A stretch of 64,000 bases of DNA from Adiantum capillus-veneris (GCA_014529385.2 CM043969.1:18334446-18398445), one strand, 5' to 3'; shown: positions 49,004-60,152, counted from the stretch's first letter. Notes: a model not told the origin generated them from the letters alone. Numbers and translations: made by a program.

Positions 49004-50571
49004 TGTCATAAAATCTAATATCTAATCAACCCAAATGAGTTTCTCGTATTAAACTGATCATTTAATGTGGGAGAATAAACAGGAACAAGGGTTAGAATAT
49101 AGACATGTGCTTACAGATCTATCTCACCATGGGGCCAATGGTAAAGGGGTTCAAATGAGATATGGTATGTCAAAGAGCAAGGCTACACAATGGAGCTTAA
49201 AAGACCTCAGGGTTAGCTTCATTGAAGACCTCCAAAGGTTAGTGTTAAAAAGTCCTTCGACCTTAGGTAAGCTAGGGCTGATGAGCTTGAGGTGGGAACC
49301 CCAGCCCAAGCTTGAGGTGCTTGTTGTGCTTGATGACTAAGGTGCTTGTCGTGCTTGCTAACTAAGGTACTTGTCATGCTTGCGGACTAGGGAGCTTGAG
49401 GTGCTTGTGGGAACACTACCCAAACTTGAGGTGCTTTGTCATGTTTGCTGACTAAGGTGCTTGAAAGTAAGGTGTCCAAAAGTCAAATCTCATCCCTACA
49501 AGAAAGGTGGCGATCCCTAAAGCTTGGGGGATGAGAGAGAACACACACACACTCACACAAGGCAAGCTTGGTACAAAGAAAGCATATAGGACACTTGTCA
49601 AGTTCCTCCTCATGTTGCCCTCATGGTGTTCCTAAAGCCTATTGGTTAGCCTCCCAAGAGGTCCAATGATAATTTAGCTGATTTAATTTATTGTTTTTGC
49701 ATTTATCAAGTCTTGTCTCTCAAAGGGGAAAGGGGGACACTTGTCCCAAGACTGCCCTTGTTACTTGTAATGCATCCTTCATGTGATTGGCCAGTCTTGC
49801 AAGGGTCCAATGAGCCTCAAGCTTGAGCTACAAGGGGGGTCCGACCAAAGCAAGAAGGGGGTTAGCTTGGGGGATATACTCTCACACACACTCTCATTGT
49901 GTGAAGTGCAAAGTGCAAGAGCTCCATCTCGTTCTCCAAGATAGTAGAGAAATCGAGAGCCTACACCAACACTCTTGGCTATGGAATGCAAATCCAACCA
50001 AGAGCCATGCTTCAATGCTTACGCTTTCCATCTTCTCCATCTTCATTGCTATGCTATTATGTCTACTAGCAAGAAGAGTGATGATAAGTGAGGAGTTATT
50101 TATTTCTCCTATGAAATGTTTCTTCTTCCTCTTCCCTACCCTCATTCCCCACTAGCTCTCTCCACCTTCGAAGGTGTTTGAGGCCTTGGGACTGAGGCTT
50201 GGGATAATGCTTTTTGCAAATTTCATGTTATGCCCATGATGCATGAAGCTTTCCATCTTCATAGCATCACCTAGGTCACAAGGAACACAAAGATTGTATT
50301 GTACCAAGTCTTTCTTGATGTGAGAAACTATATACAAACGCCTATTGGAGGGGGTACCGGCTCCACATAAATCCGGTCCTCAATTGTTGTCATATTCTCT
50401 AAACTCTCTCTCTTGCAAAAGTATTGTGCATGCCAAGTTAACTAAATACTATGTTTATGTTGCTACCATCAATTAAGTTCACCTTCTATGCTCGCAAAGT
50501 ATTCTCACAAAAGTGCTTCCTTTAATTTCTAATTCCGCTACTCTCAAAGTTCATAGGCCATTTCCATTACA
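49004..50571 (+). mobile_element. 5' LTR of element D (A/B family)
   Basis: Starts TGTCATAAAATCTAATATC and ends CATTTCCATTACA (1,568 bases). Start (ATTAAACTGATCATTTAATG) and end (GGAGGG-TACCGGCTCCA-AAATCCGGTCCTCAA) match elements A and B. The middle is more diverged, with a degenerate repeat of AGGTGCTTG-GTGCTTG-TGACTAAGGTGC units at about 49310-49460 not found in A or B. It has about five CCAAT/ATTGG pentamers, fewer than A or B. Confidence 0.85.
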
Positions 50572-50572
50572 T

Positions 50573-50584
50573 TGGTATCATAGT
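50573..50584 (+). other. Primer binding site of element D
   Basis: TGGTATCATAGT, two mismatches from the initiator tRNA-Met complement, one base after the LTR. Confidence 0.8.
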
Positions 50585-50997
50585 ATTTGGTTTCTCTTTT
50601 CTTGCTTAAGAAGAGAGGTCGTTAAGTAACCTGTTAATGGTTGATTTTGTTAATTATATTAGGGTAAGTGGGACTGGGATCTATTCGATTTTGTTGAGCC
50701 TACTATGTGGGATATGGTGCACACCTCAGGAGCTTTGGTCTTAATAATGGAGTCTTTTTAGACTTGCCTACGGATTTACCATTATTGACCCATAAGAAGT
50801 CTGAAAGGAGCTATCCCTCGACAACTCTGCAATATTAGACCCACTCCACTACTCTCTATAATTAAACAATTCCAGCCGTGGATGTAGATACTTAAGTGCT
50901 GATTTTCAAAGGCTAAGAGGAGTAGCAACTAAGGTTTTGAATTGCCAAAGCATGCACTAAGTAAGTACACAAAATTAACAATAACCAAGAGAGTAGA
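50585..50997 (+). other. Leader of element D
   Basis: Matches the leaders of A and B (for example GACTTGCCTACGGATTTACC). No gene. Confidence 0.6.
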
Positions 50998-52253
50998 ATG
51001 AACATTGATAACTTTGATTTTGCACATGAAGGTGCTAATGATGATGCCCCCATGTTTGTCTTACTAGGTTACAGCAGCAAGCTATGGGCAACCCTACTTT
51101 GCAAGCTGAAGTTAACAAAGTCACGCTTATGGGATTACCCTTCCTCTCCAAAATGAGAGAGAGCTTAGGAGGCCTCTCGAAGAGGCCCCCAAAAGAAGAC
51201 TCTCTCCCATACGAAAGGAGGAATCCAAAGAGCAAGAAAGTAATGAAACTTTAAGTTCCTCTAAAGATGTGGCTCCACGAAGACGACGGTCTAGACCATC
51301 GCCAACTCCTCCCAAGAGGAAACGATCAACCCACAATCCTTGTCACTCTAAAAGGGAAGAGAAGAAACAAAGGAAAAAAAGGGCAAGAAAGAGGTCACCC
51401 TCTTCTCCTTCTTCTTCACCTTCCTCCTCTTCCGACAAAAGCTATGCCTATTCTCCTAGAGAATACAAGAGGGGAGGACATCGTAAATCATACCCTGCAT
51501 GGCAAAGGTCACAAAAGCTCAAGAAGTTCAAAGACGGAGGAAAGAGTATATCTTTTCTCACCTATTACAGCACCTTTGGTGCTACCAACAAAGTGTTGGC
51601 CTTCATCCAGCAATTTGATGCGGCCTTTGGAGATGAGGGCTTCACGAAGTCGTCCGAGCTATGCCATGTAGCTATGCACTTCCATAAATTGGCTCGTCAA
51701 TGGTGGGCTAGCCTGTGGCAATGATGAAGCCCCAAAGACATGGAAAACTCTAGGAGTTTCCATCATGTAGCAATTCCTTGCAAGTGAAGAAAAGAAAAAA
51801 GTGCTTACCGAATGGCGCAATTTAACGCCTCTCCCATGAGTCTATTCAGAAATATGTAGACAAGTATTGCGACTTACATCTCAAGGCTACTGTCTTCCAA
51901 AAGATAGATTTTGCTGAGCAAAAGCAACAGTTTTGTGTGGGATTACCTGAAGAGAAGGCTGAGCATGTCAACTCCCAACGGCCTGATTCTATCATCGAAG
52001 TAATCCACCACACCATGGTTGCTTCACGCATCAATTTCCAACAAGGGGCTAGACGGAATGTCAAGCCCATGGAAAACAAAGACAAAAATGATGCAAAGAG
52101 GAAATTCAATGCCCAGAATTCTTCCCAAGGCAATTCCAACAACAACAATTAGTCCAAGGAGAAGGGAGTTTACAGAGGTGAAAACAAAATCTCTCCCGAA
52201 GAACTTGAAGCTTTTTGCAAGGACCATATCGTTCTTGCCCCAAGAGAAATGCT
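50998..52253 (+). pseudogene. Element D Gag
   Basis: Homologous to 23048-24464. The family start codon is not conserved; NIDNFDFAHE follows ATG at 50998. 51269-51724 carries the basic Ser-rich block (RKRSPSSPSSSPSSSS), one module instead of B's two, then FIQQFDAAFGDEGFTKSSEL and the Gag core up to a frameshift at 51721. 51937-52152 continues with HVNSQRPDSIIEVIHHTMVA; the zinc knuckle is largely gone, leaving GPYRSCPKRN at 52216. Two stops and at least two frameshifts. Confidence 0.82.
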
Positions 52254-52985
52254 CGCAATGAGACTCCTAGAGCTTCCACCATCGAAGCTCCACAAGAGGA
52301 TGCTCATTGCAAAGGTTCACCACTCTCCTATGCTCGGGAAAAGGTAAGGGAGCATGATGCCTTCATCTTGTTTGACCCTAGCTCTACTCACAACTTCATA
52401 TCAACGGAGTTAGCCACCAAGTTGGGCATTCAACCTTTCGAGATGGGTGATATTGTAACGGCCAACACAACTTTCAAGGGACAGCAAGCCTCCATTACTC
52501 CCTTGATTGGGGAGTTGAGGCTTCATGTCCAAATCTATGTCAACAAAGAATACTTTTTCATCTCTCCTCTCCAACATGAGGATGCTATCCTAGGGGCACC
52601 ATGGTTCAACCGCATGGCTGCCAACATGAAGTTCCCTAAAAGGAGAATCTACTTCACCTATAGGCAAAAGAAGATGTATATAGATGTTAGTGAGTCTGGT
52701 TGTACTATAACACTTGTAAACCCTTCTTGTTTTGATAAATCAGTGAAGAGCTCAGTTTCTGTGTACATAATTTTTGTCAAAGAGTCCCTAAAAGATCCTA
52801 ATGTTTCATCATATGTAAATGGTAGGAATCAAGAAGAGTTAGAATTGTCTAAATTTCTAAAAGGATTCCAAGATCTGTTCATTGATGATATCCCTATAAA
52901 CTTACCTCCAAAACGAGGGGATGATGACCATTGCATTGAGCTTCTGCCAGGAAGCTCACCGCCTAACAAGCCTCCTTATTGAGTT
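52254..52985 (+). pseudogene. Element D protease and RT linker
   Basis: A 255-codon frame (52215-52982). It contains HDAFILFDPSSTHNFIS (active-site D-P-S in place of D-S/T-G), ELATKLGIQPFEMGD, ILGAPWFNRMAANMKF (the closing strand of the protease), FTYRQKKMYIDV, then a linker with FQDLFIDDIPINLPPKRGDD and HCIELLPGSSPPNKPPY. The frame ends at TGA 52980, where the RT would normally run on. This is the segment that element A lost. Confidence 0.85.
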
Positions 52986-53705
52986 TGTCAAGCTCAACAA
53001 GAGGAGATCGTGAGGCAAGTCCAAGGATTGATTGAAAAAAGGATGGTGAGGCCTAGCTCCTCTCCCTTCTGTTCTCCAGTCCTTTCAGTGCAAAAGAAAG
53101 ATGGTACATACCGTATGTGTGTGGACTATCGAGCACTAAACCATATCACTATCAAAAACAGATTTCCCCTACCTCGGATAGAAGATCTGTTTGATAAGTT
53201 ACAAGGCTCTACCTACTTCAATAGTATTGACCTTAAAAGTGGCTATCATCAAATAAGGAAAGTGGATGAAGATATCCTAAAGACCGCGTTTCGTACAACG
53301 TTTGGTCTTTATGATAATATAGTCATGCCTTTTGGCTTTACTAATGCACCAGCCACGTTCAATTGATTAATCTTTAGACCGTACCGCAAACTCACTGGTT
53401 GATGATATCATCATCTACTCCAAGTCCTTGGAGGAACACAAGCAACATCTCCAAGTGATTTTTCAAGCATTGAGGGAGAAGAAGCTTTTTCTCAACCAAA
53501 AGAAAAGTGAATTTTTCCTTCAAGAGATTCAATACTTAGGTCATATACTGTCTCAAGGTGGTATCCGTATGGATCCTTCAAAGTTAAAGGTAATAAAAGC
53601 ATGGCCTAATCCAAGGAATCTACATGAGCTAAGAAGCTTTATTGGTATGTGTGCATACTATAGACGCGTCATAGCTAAATTTCTCAAATAGCAGGACCAT
53701 TACAT
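52986..53705 (+). pseudogene. Element D reverse transcriptase, cut by element F
   Basis: 53010-53366 reads [75 protein letters not shown] and [13 protein letters not shown], then a stop and a short deletion. About 53400 has LVDDIIIYSKSLEEHKQHL, the catalytic motif with L-V-D-D. 53428-53691 continues with FFLQEIQYLGHILSQGGI and ELRSFIGMCAYYRRVI. After a one-base shift the family sequence IAGPLH reaches 53705, the last base before the LTR of element F. RNase H, integrase and 3' LTR are missing from the window. Confidence 0.88.
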
Positions 53706-53932
53706 TGTTAGGTAAAGGCGGTGTGCCTCACCGTGCTTTGCTCGTGTCCGTCGGTCAGTGTTCGGCTGCCCACATTTATCTCCTTATTCTTTATACACAC
53801 AAAGAATAAGGAGCTCTCTCACATGATGCTCACACAGTGAGATTTGGGAGCTCCACCCCACATCCTGTGTCGTGCTCTCCCTCTCTCCCCTTCGCACTCT
53901 CTATGCACGCGCATCGCATCCGCGCACTCACA
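53706..53932 (+). mobile_element. 5' LTR of copia element F (227 bp)
   Basis: Starts TGTTAGGTAAAGGCGGTGTG and ends CGCACTCACA. Bounded by a primer site on the right and by element D pol on the left, so F was inserted into D. A palindrome-like pair TCCTTATTCTTTATAC / AAAGAATAAGGA lies at 53781-53812. No second copy of this LTR was seen. Confidence 0.82.
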
Positions 53933-53934
53933 AT

Positions 53935-53946
53935 TGGTATCAGAGC
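53935..53946 (+). other. Primer binding site of copia F
   Basis: TGGTATCAGAGC, a perfect match to the initiator tRNA-Met complement. Confidence 0.92.
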
Positions 53947-55180
53947 TTTGGCTTCGCCACAGATGGAGTGCTACAAAGAAGTGAGCTTTCGTCTATGGTG
54001 AGCTCGCTGTCGGTGGAAGCTTGAGATCGGTGAGCAACCATCAAATCTGTGCTCATGGAAGCTTGAGGGACATTCCTAAGCTTGAGGGAAGAGTGTATTG
54101 CAAGTGTGTATGCTTTTTTGCAATCATATTTGCAGGAAGAATGCAGATTTTCATTTCCGTAGGTCATTTTTTGAGCCCCAAAAACAGTGTTTTTTGCATA
54201 ACTTTTGCATACGAAATGCGATTTATGCAAGGTCAGGGTGTAACATGGGGTTTTGGCACGCTCCAAATGCAATGGTGATGTCCATTTGAGCTGAATTTGA
54301 CTTCTGAAATTTCTGCAATAGTAGCAAGTTTTTGCTGCGTTTTTGGTTCAAAAAACTGTGTTTTTTGGCATATCTTGCACACTCGGACTCAGATCTATAT
54401 GATCTAGGGGTCTACCCCAGGGTTTGTCAACGTTATGGATGCAATGGTAATATCAACTTTTGAAATTCTGATCTCTGAATTTTCTACAGCAACCTGCGTT
54501 TTTTTTAGACACAAAAGATTTGACAGTTAAGGGCTTGTATACTGCAAATCATTTTGTAGATTGTGTCTGGGGATATGTACGTCACATTGTGGAGTCCATT
54601 GAGTGCTGATTTAACTTGCCATTGTTGATTTGGGATGTGATTCTTGTACTAAGGCACATCCGTATACAGTTTCTTTGCACATGGTTTTGTGTTGATGTAT
54701 ACTCTATGTGGGAACATATGTGAGATGTGGAGCCATCATGGCTAAGTATTTTGGATGCATGGTTGATGCTCGCAATTGAGCACTTGTTTATGTGCATCCA
54801 TTGAAGCTTGTTTATGCAAACAAGTTGACAGGTTTTGTCAATATTCCGTTGAGTGGTACTCCGACTAGAGCGTGCTTGCTCTTTATATGACTTTGTGAGA
54901 TGATTCCGGACGACTGCATTCCCGGATTTGGCCATTTGGGCATTTTGTGTTGTCTCCATTTGCGATTTACTGTTGAGTTTTTTCTCTAGTTACAAGGGAG
55001 ACTCTACCAAAATTTTGTCAAATTTGTTTGCCTATTGTAGAGGCTTGTGAGCTTAACGGTTTGCTCAATTTGTCTGCTTGAGATAGTGGTTTGCTCTCAG
55101 GTGGGAGAGTTTTGTGATCTCGAGCATTGTTTGGCATTATTTTGTGATCTCGAGCATTGTTTGCCATTGTTTGGCATGGC
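53947..55180 (+). other. Long leader of copia F without coding sequence
   Basis: About 1.2 kb where Gag is expected. It is T-rich and holds no Gag domain. Two roughly similar segments (CCCCAAAAACAGTGTTTTTTGC near 54176 and TTCAAAAAACTGTGTTTTTTGG near 54345) suggest an internal duplication. At 55118-55160 a GTGATCTCGAGCATTGTTTG unit is tandemly repeated. Confidence 0.5.
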
Positions 55181-56184
55181 CATGAGAGGCGATTTTTGTT
55201 CACGGCGTCTGACATGTTGGTATTCTGGCCACAAGGGGCATATTAGGCGCCGTTGCTTCAGGAGTATGAGGCAGCGGAAGAGGCAGATGCATGGTGCTAC
55301 TATGAGGATAGATGCTAGAGAGTACGCATGTGATGGGCATGTCACGTTTCAGTCTAGCTTGCCTTCAGACTACTTTGTGTCTTGGGATAGCACATTGTCT
55401 ACGCGTTTTCTACTCGGCGAGCATGCAGTTTTTCACGTGATGCCACGTCGTGATTTGTTTTGCTCTTTCTCTAGTGGGAGACTTGGTTGTGTGTAGTTTG
55501 CTGATGGTTCAACATATGACATAGAGGGTGCTGGAGATGTATGCATGTCTTTACCTAGCGGTGCATTGCTTACGCTACAAGATGTACGTTATATACCAGG
55601 ACTCAGCCAGAGTCTCATTTCAGCGCTTCAGTTTGCAGAGTAGTGGACATTGTGTACTACTTGGAGAGTGGTCATTTCAGATGCATAGGGGATCACTGGT
55701 GATAGCCAAAGGTGCTAGGAGTGGTTTGGTATACCCTTTGCATATTTCTGACACACGAGGCGGTGTAGTCTCTATGTATTTGCAGCCAAGTTTGGAGCGA
55801 GAGATGAGGCGTGTCTCTTTTGCAGATGTGCTGCATGGAGAGCAGGTTGTGCATTTGTCTTGTGGTGATATTCACATAGACAGTGGTATCTCTGAGAATG
55901 CACAGCTTTGTCAGTCATCAGTTGAGGTGACATCAGTTGAGCCAGAGACCGATGCATTGTTCTATGATGTGTCTGATACGTTTGAGGACGACAGTGTCCT
56001 TCAGAAAGCTGTGTGTGATTGCAGTGGTGCTGATTTTTTGATTTTGCAGTCATTCTTAGTAGATATGCCTTTGCCAGAGGATGCTGACACGGTGATGCAT
56101 AGTCAGGTGGTTCCTGATGAGGATGCATATGTGTTGGACGGGAGAGACTCACACACCCATGAAGTGTATGCAAACACTACCTAG
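55181..56184 (+). pseudogene. Copia F: zinc knuckle, protease and pre-integrase
   Basis: Reads CWYSGHKGHIRRRC (zinc knuckle with its second Cys changed to Ser), DGHVTFQSSLPSDYF, then FLLGEHAVFHVMPRRDLF where copia protease normally has L-D-S-G-A; the catalytic Asp is not preserved. LTLQDVRYIPGLSQSLIS (about 55570-55620) is the conserved VxYVPGL segment. 55528-56184 continues for 218 codons (HCVLLGEWSFQMHRGSLVIA), then a long acidic tail unlike the usual GAG-pre-integrase. Integrase, RT and RNase H are absent. Confidence 0.7.
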
Positions 56185-56799
56185 ATCAACATAATGTCAA
56201 TCGAGGCATAGATGACACGATAGGCACACGGAGGAAATCTCTTTAGCTTGTCAGGCTGAGACCATCCTACACATACAACACTCTGGAAGGCCAACTATAC
56301 CACAATCAAGAACCTCACTACTCTGAACTACACCACCTACCCACATACACACATACGGAAGGTAACTCACCTAATCATGCCAGATTCATACGAAACTTAA
56401 GGAACACCATCTCCTCACTAGGATACACCTGTCCCTAAGCTTCTACACTCAAAACCCTCACTCTAAACCCATCTGCGGAAAACGCGTAGGATGACAGAGC
56501 TGAATTTTGAAAGTGCCCGAAATTGAAATTTATGAGTACTTATGCGTAGCTTATGTCGCCACGATTCTATAGACTACTAGCATGCAGAAAACAGACATCG
56601 TTTGATACACTTACGGCCACAAATAGCTCGTAGATGCGTCGGCGTGTGCGCTTCGTCTCGCGTGGAATGCTTGGCATTGTCGCGTAGCTCTCCTCGAGCC
56701 TACAGCAATGGTGCAGTCAGATCTCCAATGTGTTGAGCGAGCCGGGCGTAGCGAGAGGATGAAGCTCACTCTCACTCTCTTTCTCTCTCACACACAGTA
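56185..56799. other. No gene; probable continuation of an LTR
   Basis: The first ~270 bases are unassigned. The remainder probably belongs to the minus-strand LTR that starts at 57087, but its end was not found. The segment 56620-56760 is unusually rich in CpG for this window. Confidence 0.35.
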
Positions 56800-57087
56800 G
56801 ATGGCAGCGCTAAGTTTTGATTATGATAAAAAGTCTTTTTACAAAATGACCTAGGTACCTTATATACTAAGGCTACCTTAGGTTTAACCAAAAATGGGGT
56901 TGAAAGGGTCAAATGGCTTTGTATTTACAATCTGGAAGTGCCATTGCACCCCGGCTTCTGAAACTAGAATAACTACTCATTACAAATGACGTTTATAGCC
57001 ATAATCCGCATCATTTCATAACTCGCAAAAGATAAGACTTTGGTACGAAACTTAAGTTATGTTGTGTTGTTGACCCAATGGTCAACA
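56800..57087 (-). mobile_element. Start of a minus-strand LTR (likely 3' LTR)
   Basis: The minus strand begins TGTTGACCATTGGGTCAACA at 57087, directly after a polypurine tract. A TATA box (AGTATATAAGG) lies at about 56859-56869. The left end is not resolved. It is the 3' LTR of a minus-strand element whose body lies to the right. Confidence 0.65.
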
Positions 57088-57099
57088 TTCCCCCCTTCC
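57088..57099 (-). other. Polypurine tract
   Basis: The minus strand reads GGAAGGGGGGAA, then the LTR start TGTTGACC. Upstream CATGTCGGGGACGACATG is a perfect inverted repeat of 6 + 6 bases. Confidence 0.8.
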
Positions 57100-57149
57100 G
57101 CGTACATGTCGTCCCCGACATGACCTGATTGTCGATGGCAATGTGGTCT

Positions 57150-57745
57150 TTGCTGTCGTTTTGTTGTTTTCAAGAAAGTATAGTCTATAGCCTTTGCAGT
57201 AGCTTGTCTTGTTCGTCTAATCCGATGTACATAGTCTTCACATGATTCAGGAAAATCATAATTGATGACGAACTTTATGTCTTTCACATCCACGCTCCGA
57301 GCTGCAGCATCTGTTTCTGTCATTATAGGTCTACTGCCATATCTAAATTCAAAAAGAACCCAATGTCGTTTAACTTGACTCTTATCATCATGGATAGAGA
57401 AAGCTCCATCCATCATTTGCTCCAGCAAATCTGTGAATTCGGAAGTATTTGTGATTCTCAGTAACAACTTCTACAATCTGTAGAATTGAGTGATTGGCTT
57501 TCTAATCTTGTGAGCCAGTGACAACTTTGTAAGGATTTTGTAGAAATTGTATGGCTAAACCCTTAACTTCTTTAGGCCAAGTTGCACTCCAATGCAAAGT
57601 CTGTCTGTCAGGCCAAATCTAGGACTTAATTATTCTAATTTGAGGTTCAAAACCCTGCCGAGCATTTGATGCGCATTATCAAGGACAAACTTTTGAGATC
57701 CTCTGATTACCCTTATGTTTGCTCTATATCATTGAGGACTTCTTT
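57150..57745 (-). pseudogene. DEAD-box RNA helicase fragment (DBP2/RH20-like), retroposed or captured
   Basis: Read on minus across stops and frameshifts: KFVLDNAHQML (57650-57690; motif II DEAD has become D-N-A-H), [27 protein letters not shown] (57550-57610; motif III SAT intact), KANHSILQIVEVVTENHKY, then after a deletion of about 24 codons (motif Ia/IV region of the second domain) FSIHDDKSQVKRHWVLFEFR, PIMTETDAAARSVDVKDIKF (motif V altered), FVINYDFPESCEDYVHR and a motif VI with its GRTGR changed to R-R-T-R-Q. These helicases remodel RNA with ATP. About 200 codons without a visible intron point to a cDNA source. Homology ends near 57171, some 70 bases before the polypurine tract. Confidence 0.85.
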
Positions 57746-58957
57746 GTTCTTGTGTAATCATGTTGTTAGTGTTGTCTGCAGCTTTGTCATTGTAGGCCAT
57801 TCTTCAACTCGCCATTCAAGAGAAGTATGCTATGATCAAAAATTGGTGCTCCAATTCATTTGTCAATTGATTTGAGTAGCATTTCCTTATTGTTGATGTA
57901 GAAGGAATATGTACAAGAGGATGGTGATAGGTGTCTTTAGATTAGGGTCTAAAACCTAGATGACCAAAGGGAAAAAACCCAGTGGAAAAAAATGCCTTTG
58001 GTATACGCTCTTATTGGAGTTGAGCAGTTGAATGTGAAGTACATGTTCATGAAATGTGAGTGCTTGGGTGAAACACGGAAAGAGTGCCTGATGCAAGTGC
58101 CAATTATGGGACACTCTATATGCATATGAGAAATTTGTCAACAAAAGCATGCAATGTGAAAGAAGGAGATGATGGGTGTTTCGAGGAATAAATGTAGCAC
58201 ATGTGACATCAAAAGATGTCTCAATAGCTTCCACCTTTCCAAGAAGGTTTTTCGATGTAGAAGTTTCTCCACTCGTATCTCACTGTGCTCAGTATGTGAG
58301 TGTCTTTTGGACCTTCTCCTTCACTTCACCAGACTTAAGTACTTAGACTTCGACTCTTTTGCTCACCTATACCAGCATGAGCTACACAACGTAAATATGC
58401 TCAACTCTTCCAGCTTGAGCAGTACCTAAAATAGCTAAGATGCTTAGACCACAGAGAATATTACTTGAAGCTTTGGGACTAACACCTCACTCATTTTGTG
58501 GCTTAGCTACTCGACTCTGACTTGTATGACTTGTCGGTTGCATGTTGACACTGCTTTGTGACAAGTTCTTCGGCTATTGTAGTGGCTGCTGAGACATACT
58601 TCGTGAAGTTTTATCCTTTCCTTGTACCTTCTTCTCTTTGTAGTGCTCATGCCTCTTGTCAGTCTTTTCTTCATGTGGATTATGGATTTTTTTTTCTTAA
58701 TAATAAACAAAGAAAATCTTAAAACAACTCAACAAAAGAAAAATCATTCAAATAGAAATCTAAATGCTATGTACACTATACACATGTCCTTAGGGGCTCA
58801 TATATGGATTTTGTCCCCATACTCCTCTGTAACACTACTATGAGGGCATATACTCTAAATTTCGTCAAAAAATTATCACAATAAAATGCAAAAATTCAAT
58901 GCATCTCACAAAAACATTGCCCTCTAATAGTCATAATGTTAGGTCCGCATTCAGAAT
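57746..58957. other. No gene identified
   Basis: Between the helicase fragment and element H. Plus (58169-58429) and minus frames lack known domains. 58700-58740 is A-rich. Confidence 0.35.
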
Positions 58958-58972
58958 GCCTCCCCCCTTCCT
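58958..58972 (-). other. Second polypurine-tract-like stretch
   Basis: The minus strand reads GGAAGGGGGGAGGC. It could be the polypurine tract of element H, with an LTR to its left (TGAATGCGGACC nearby), but no LTR copy was found to confirm this. Confidence 0.4.
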
Positions 58973-59168
58973 ATTTGGAGTCATCCTTTACGACAGGATA
59001 TCGCAAAGGGTATGTGTTGTGCTTGGGCAATTAAAAGTTGTGCCTATGCAGGCCTTGTAATGTAGCCCTATTATGCATACACAGTCAATGCATGGAAAAG
59101 ATTTATGTTGTGCAAGATGTGGGTATAAGCAATTTGCTTATTGGCATTTGTTGGCGAGGCTTCCTATT

Positions 59169-60152
59169 CTAAGCAATGTAATGGTCTTTGAAGCTCCTGT
59201 ATCGTTGCTTGATTGAAGCGACTTGCTCTCTTCTAATTGTACTATAATCGTAGGAATAATGTAAGAATTCAAGCGGCGATGCACTGACAACAGTTTTGTT
59301 GTTCTTCTTTGGGACCCATTTCTTCGCGATTATTGGCTGTTTTGTTGTTGGCTCTCGTTGGGGAACCCATACTTGCCTGTGCTTCGTTTGTGTTTGAAGA
59401 GACTTCTTTGGGATCCATCTTTTTGTTGTGTGAGTCGACATTGGTCTTTGCTTCGGCCCTTGTACGCTTGGTTGGTGACGGGATTTAGGCTTTGAAAGTT
59501 GATACTGTGGTTGTTTTGGAATCCAAATGAATTCCTGACTTTTTTGTTCTTGAATCAACTTCTTGGGAGCCCAAACCTGAGTTGTGAAAGCTTGAGACCT
59601 TGTGATATTCTTACCCGTTCGTGCACGCTTTCCTTGTTTTTGTTTTGGTGTTGGATCTTGTGATTTGTCATTAGAGATCTTTGTCTTCTTGATCCATATC
59701 TGTTTTTGGCCGATCTAGGCTTTTGGTATCCAGATTTGTCGAGCTTTTTGGCTTTGACTTGTTGTCCTGTTCTTTTGACCTGTCATGGTTGTTGCTGAAG
59801 GGGTTAGTGATAGTGATGGCCTGAGTTGATGATAGGGGATGTCGTAAGATTCATCACTATCGCTACTATCCTCAGCAAGGTTGACTTCTTGTACTTTCCC
59901 TTGATTTTTTGGTTGGTAGTGGAAAGTTACTGTCTGTTTGCTCGTGGGTGGTAGTTTCTTGGAGGACTTTTCTAGCCCATTGATTAGAGCATTGTTAGCT
60001 CGTTGCTCTGGTCGTATTCCTCCTAGCTGAGTCTTTGCATCCTTATTAGGATCCATGTATGAGGATGCTTGTGGTGGCTGTGTCTTCACCGAGGACTTTG
60101 GAATCCACTTTTGATGCACTTTATTCGTGTAACGATGACATTGATTCCCGGG
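59169..60152 (-). pseudogene. Element H: C-terminal tail with repeated W-x-P-K motifs
   Basis: In frame with the protease upstream, after a TGA at 60155. It contains KWIPKSS (about 60115), RQIWIPKA (followed by TAG at 59717), KQIWIKKTK, TQVWAPKKL, FIWIPKQ, KRWIPKKS, RQVWVPQRE and KKWVPKKN (about 59300): eight W-[IVA]-x-K/Q motifs separated by polar, Lys/Gln/Thr-rich spacers. An acidic patch EDSSDSDESYD lies near 59860. It ends FKDHYIA at 59169. No RT follows. Function unknown; the basic repeats suggest nucleic-acid or protein binding. Confidence 0.6.

Noticed and set aside
57666-57875. Plus-strand 69-codon frame with hydrophobic segments
   Set aside because: Largely antisense to the helicase pseudogene.
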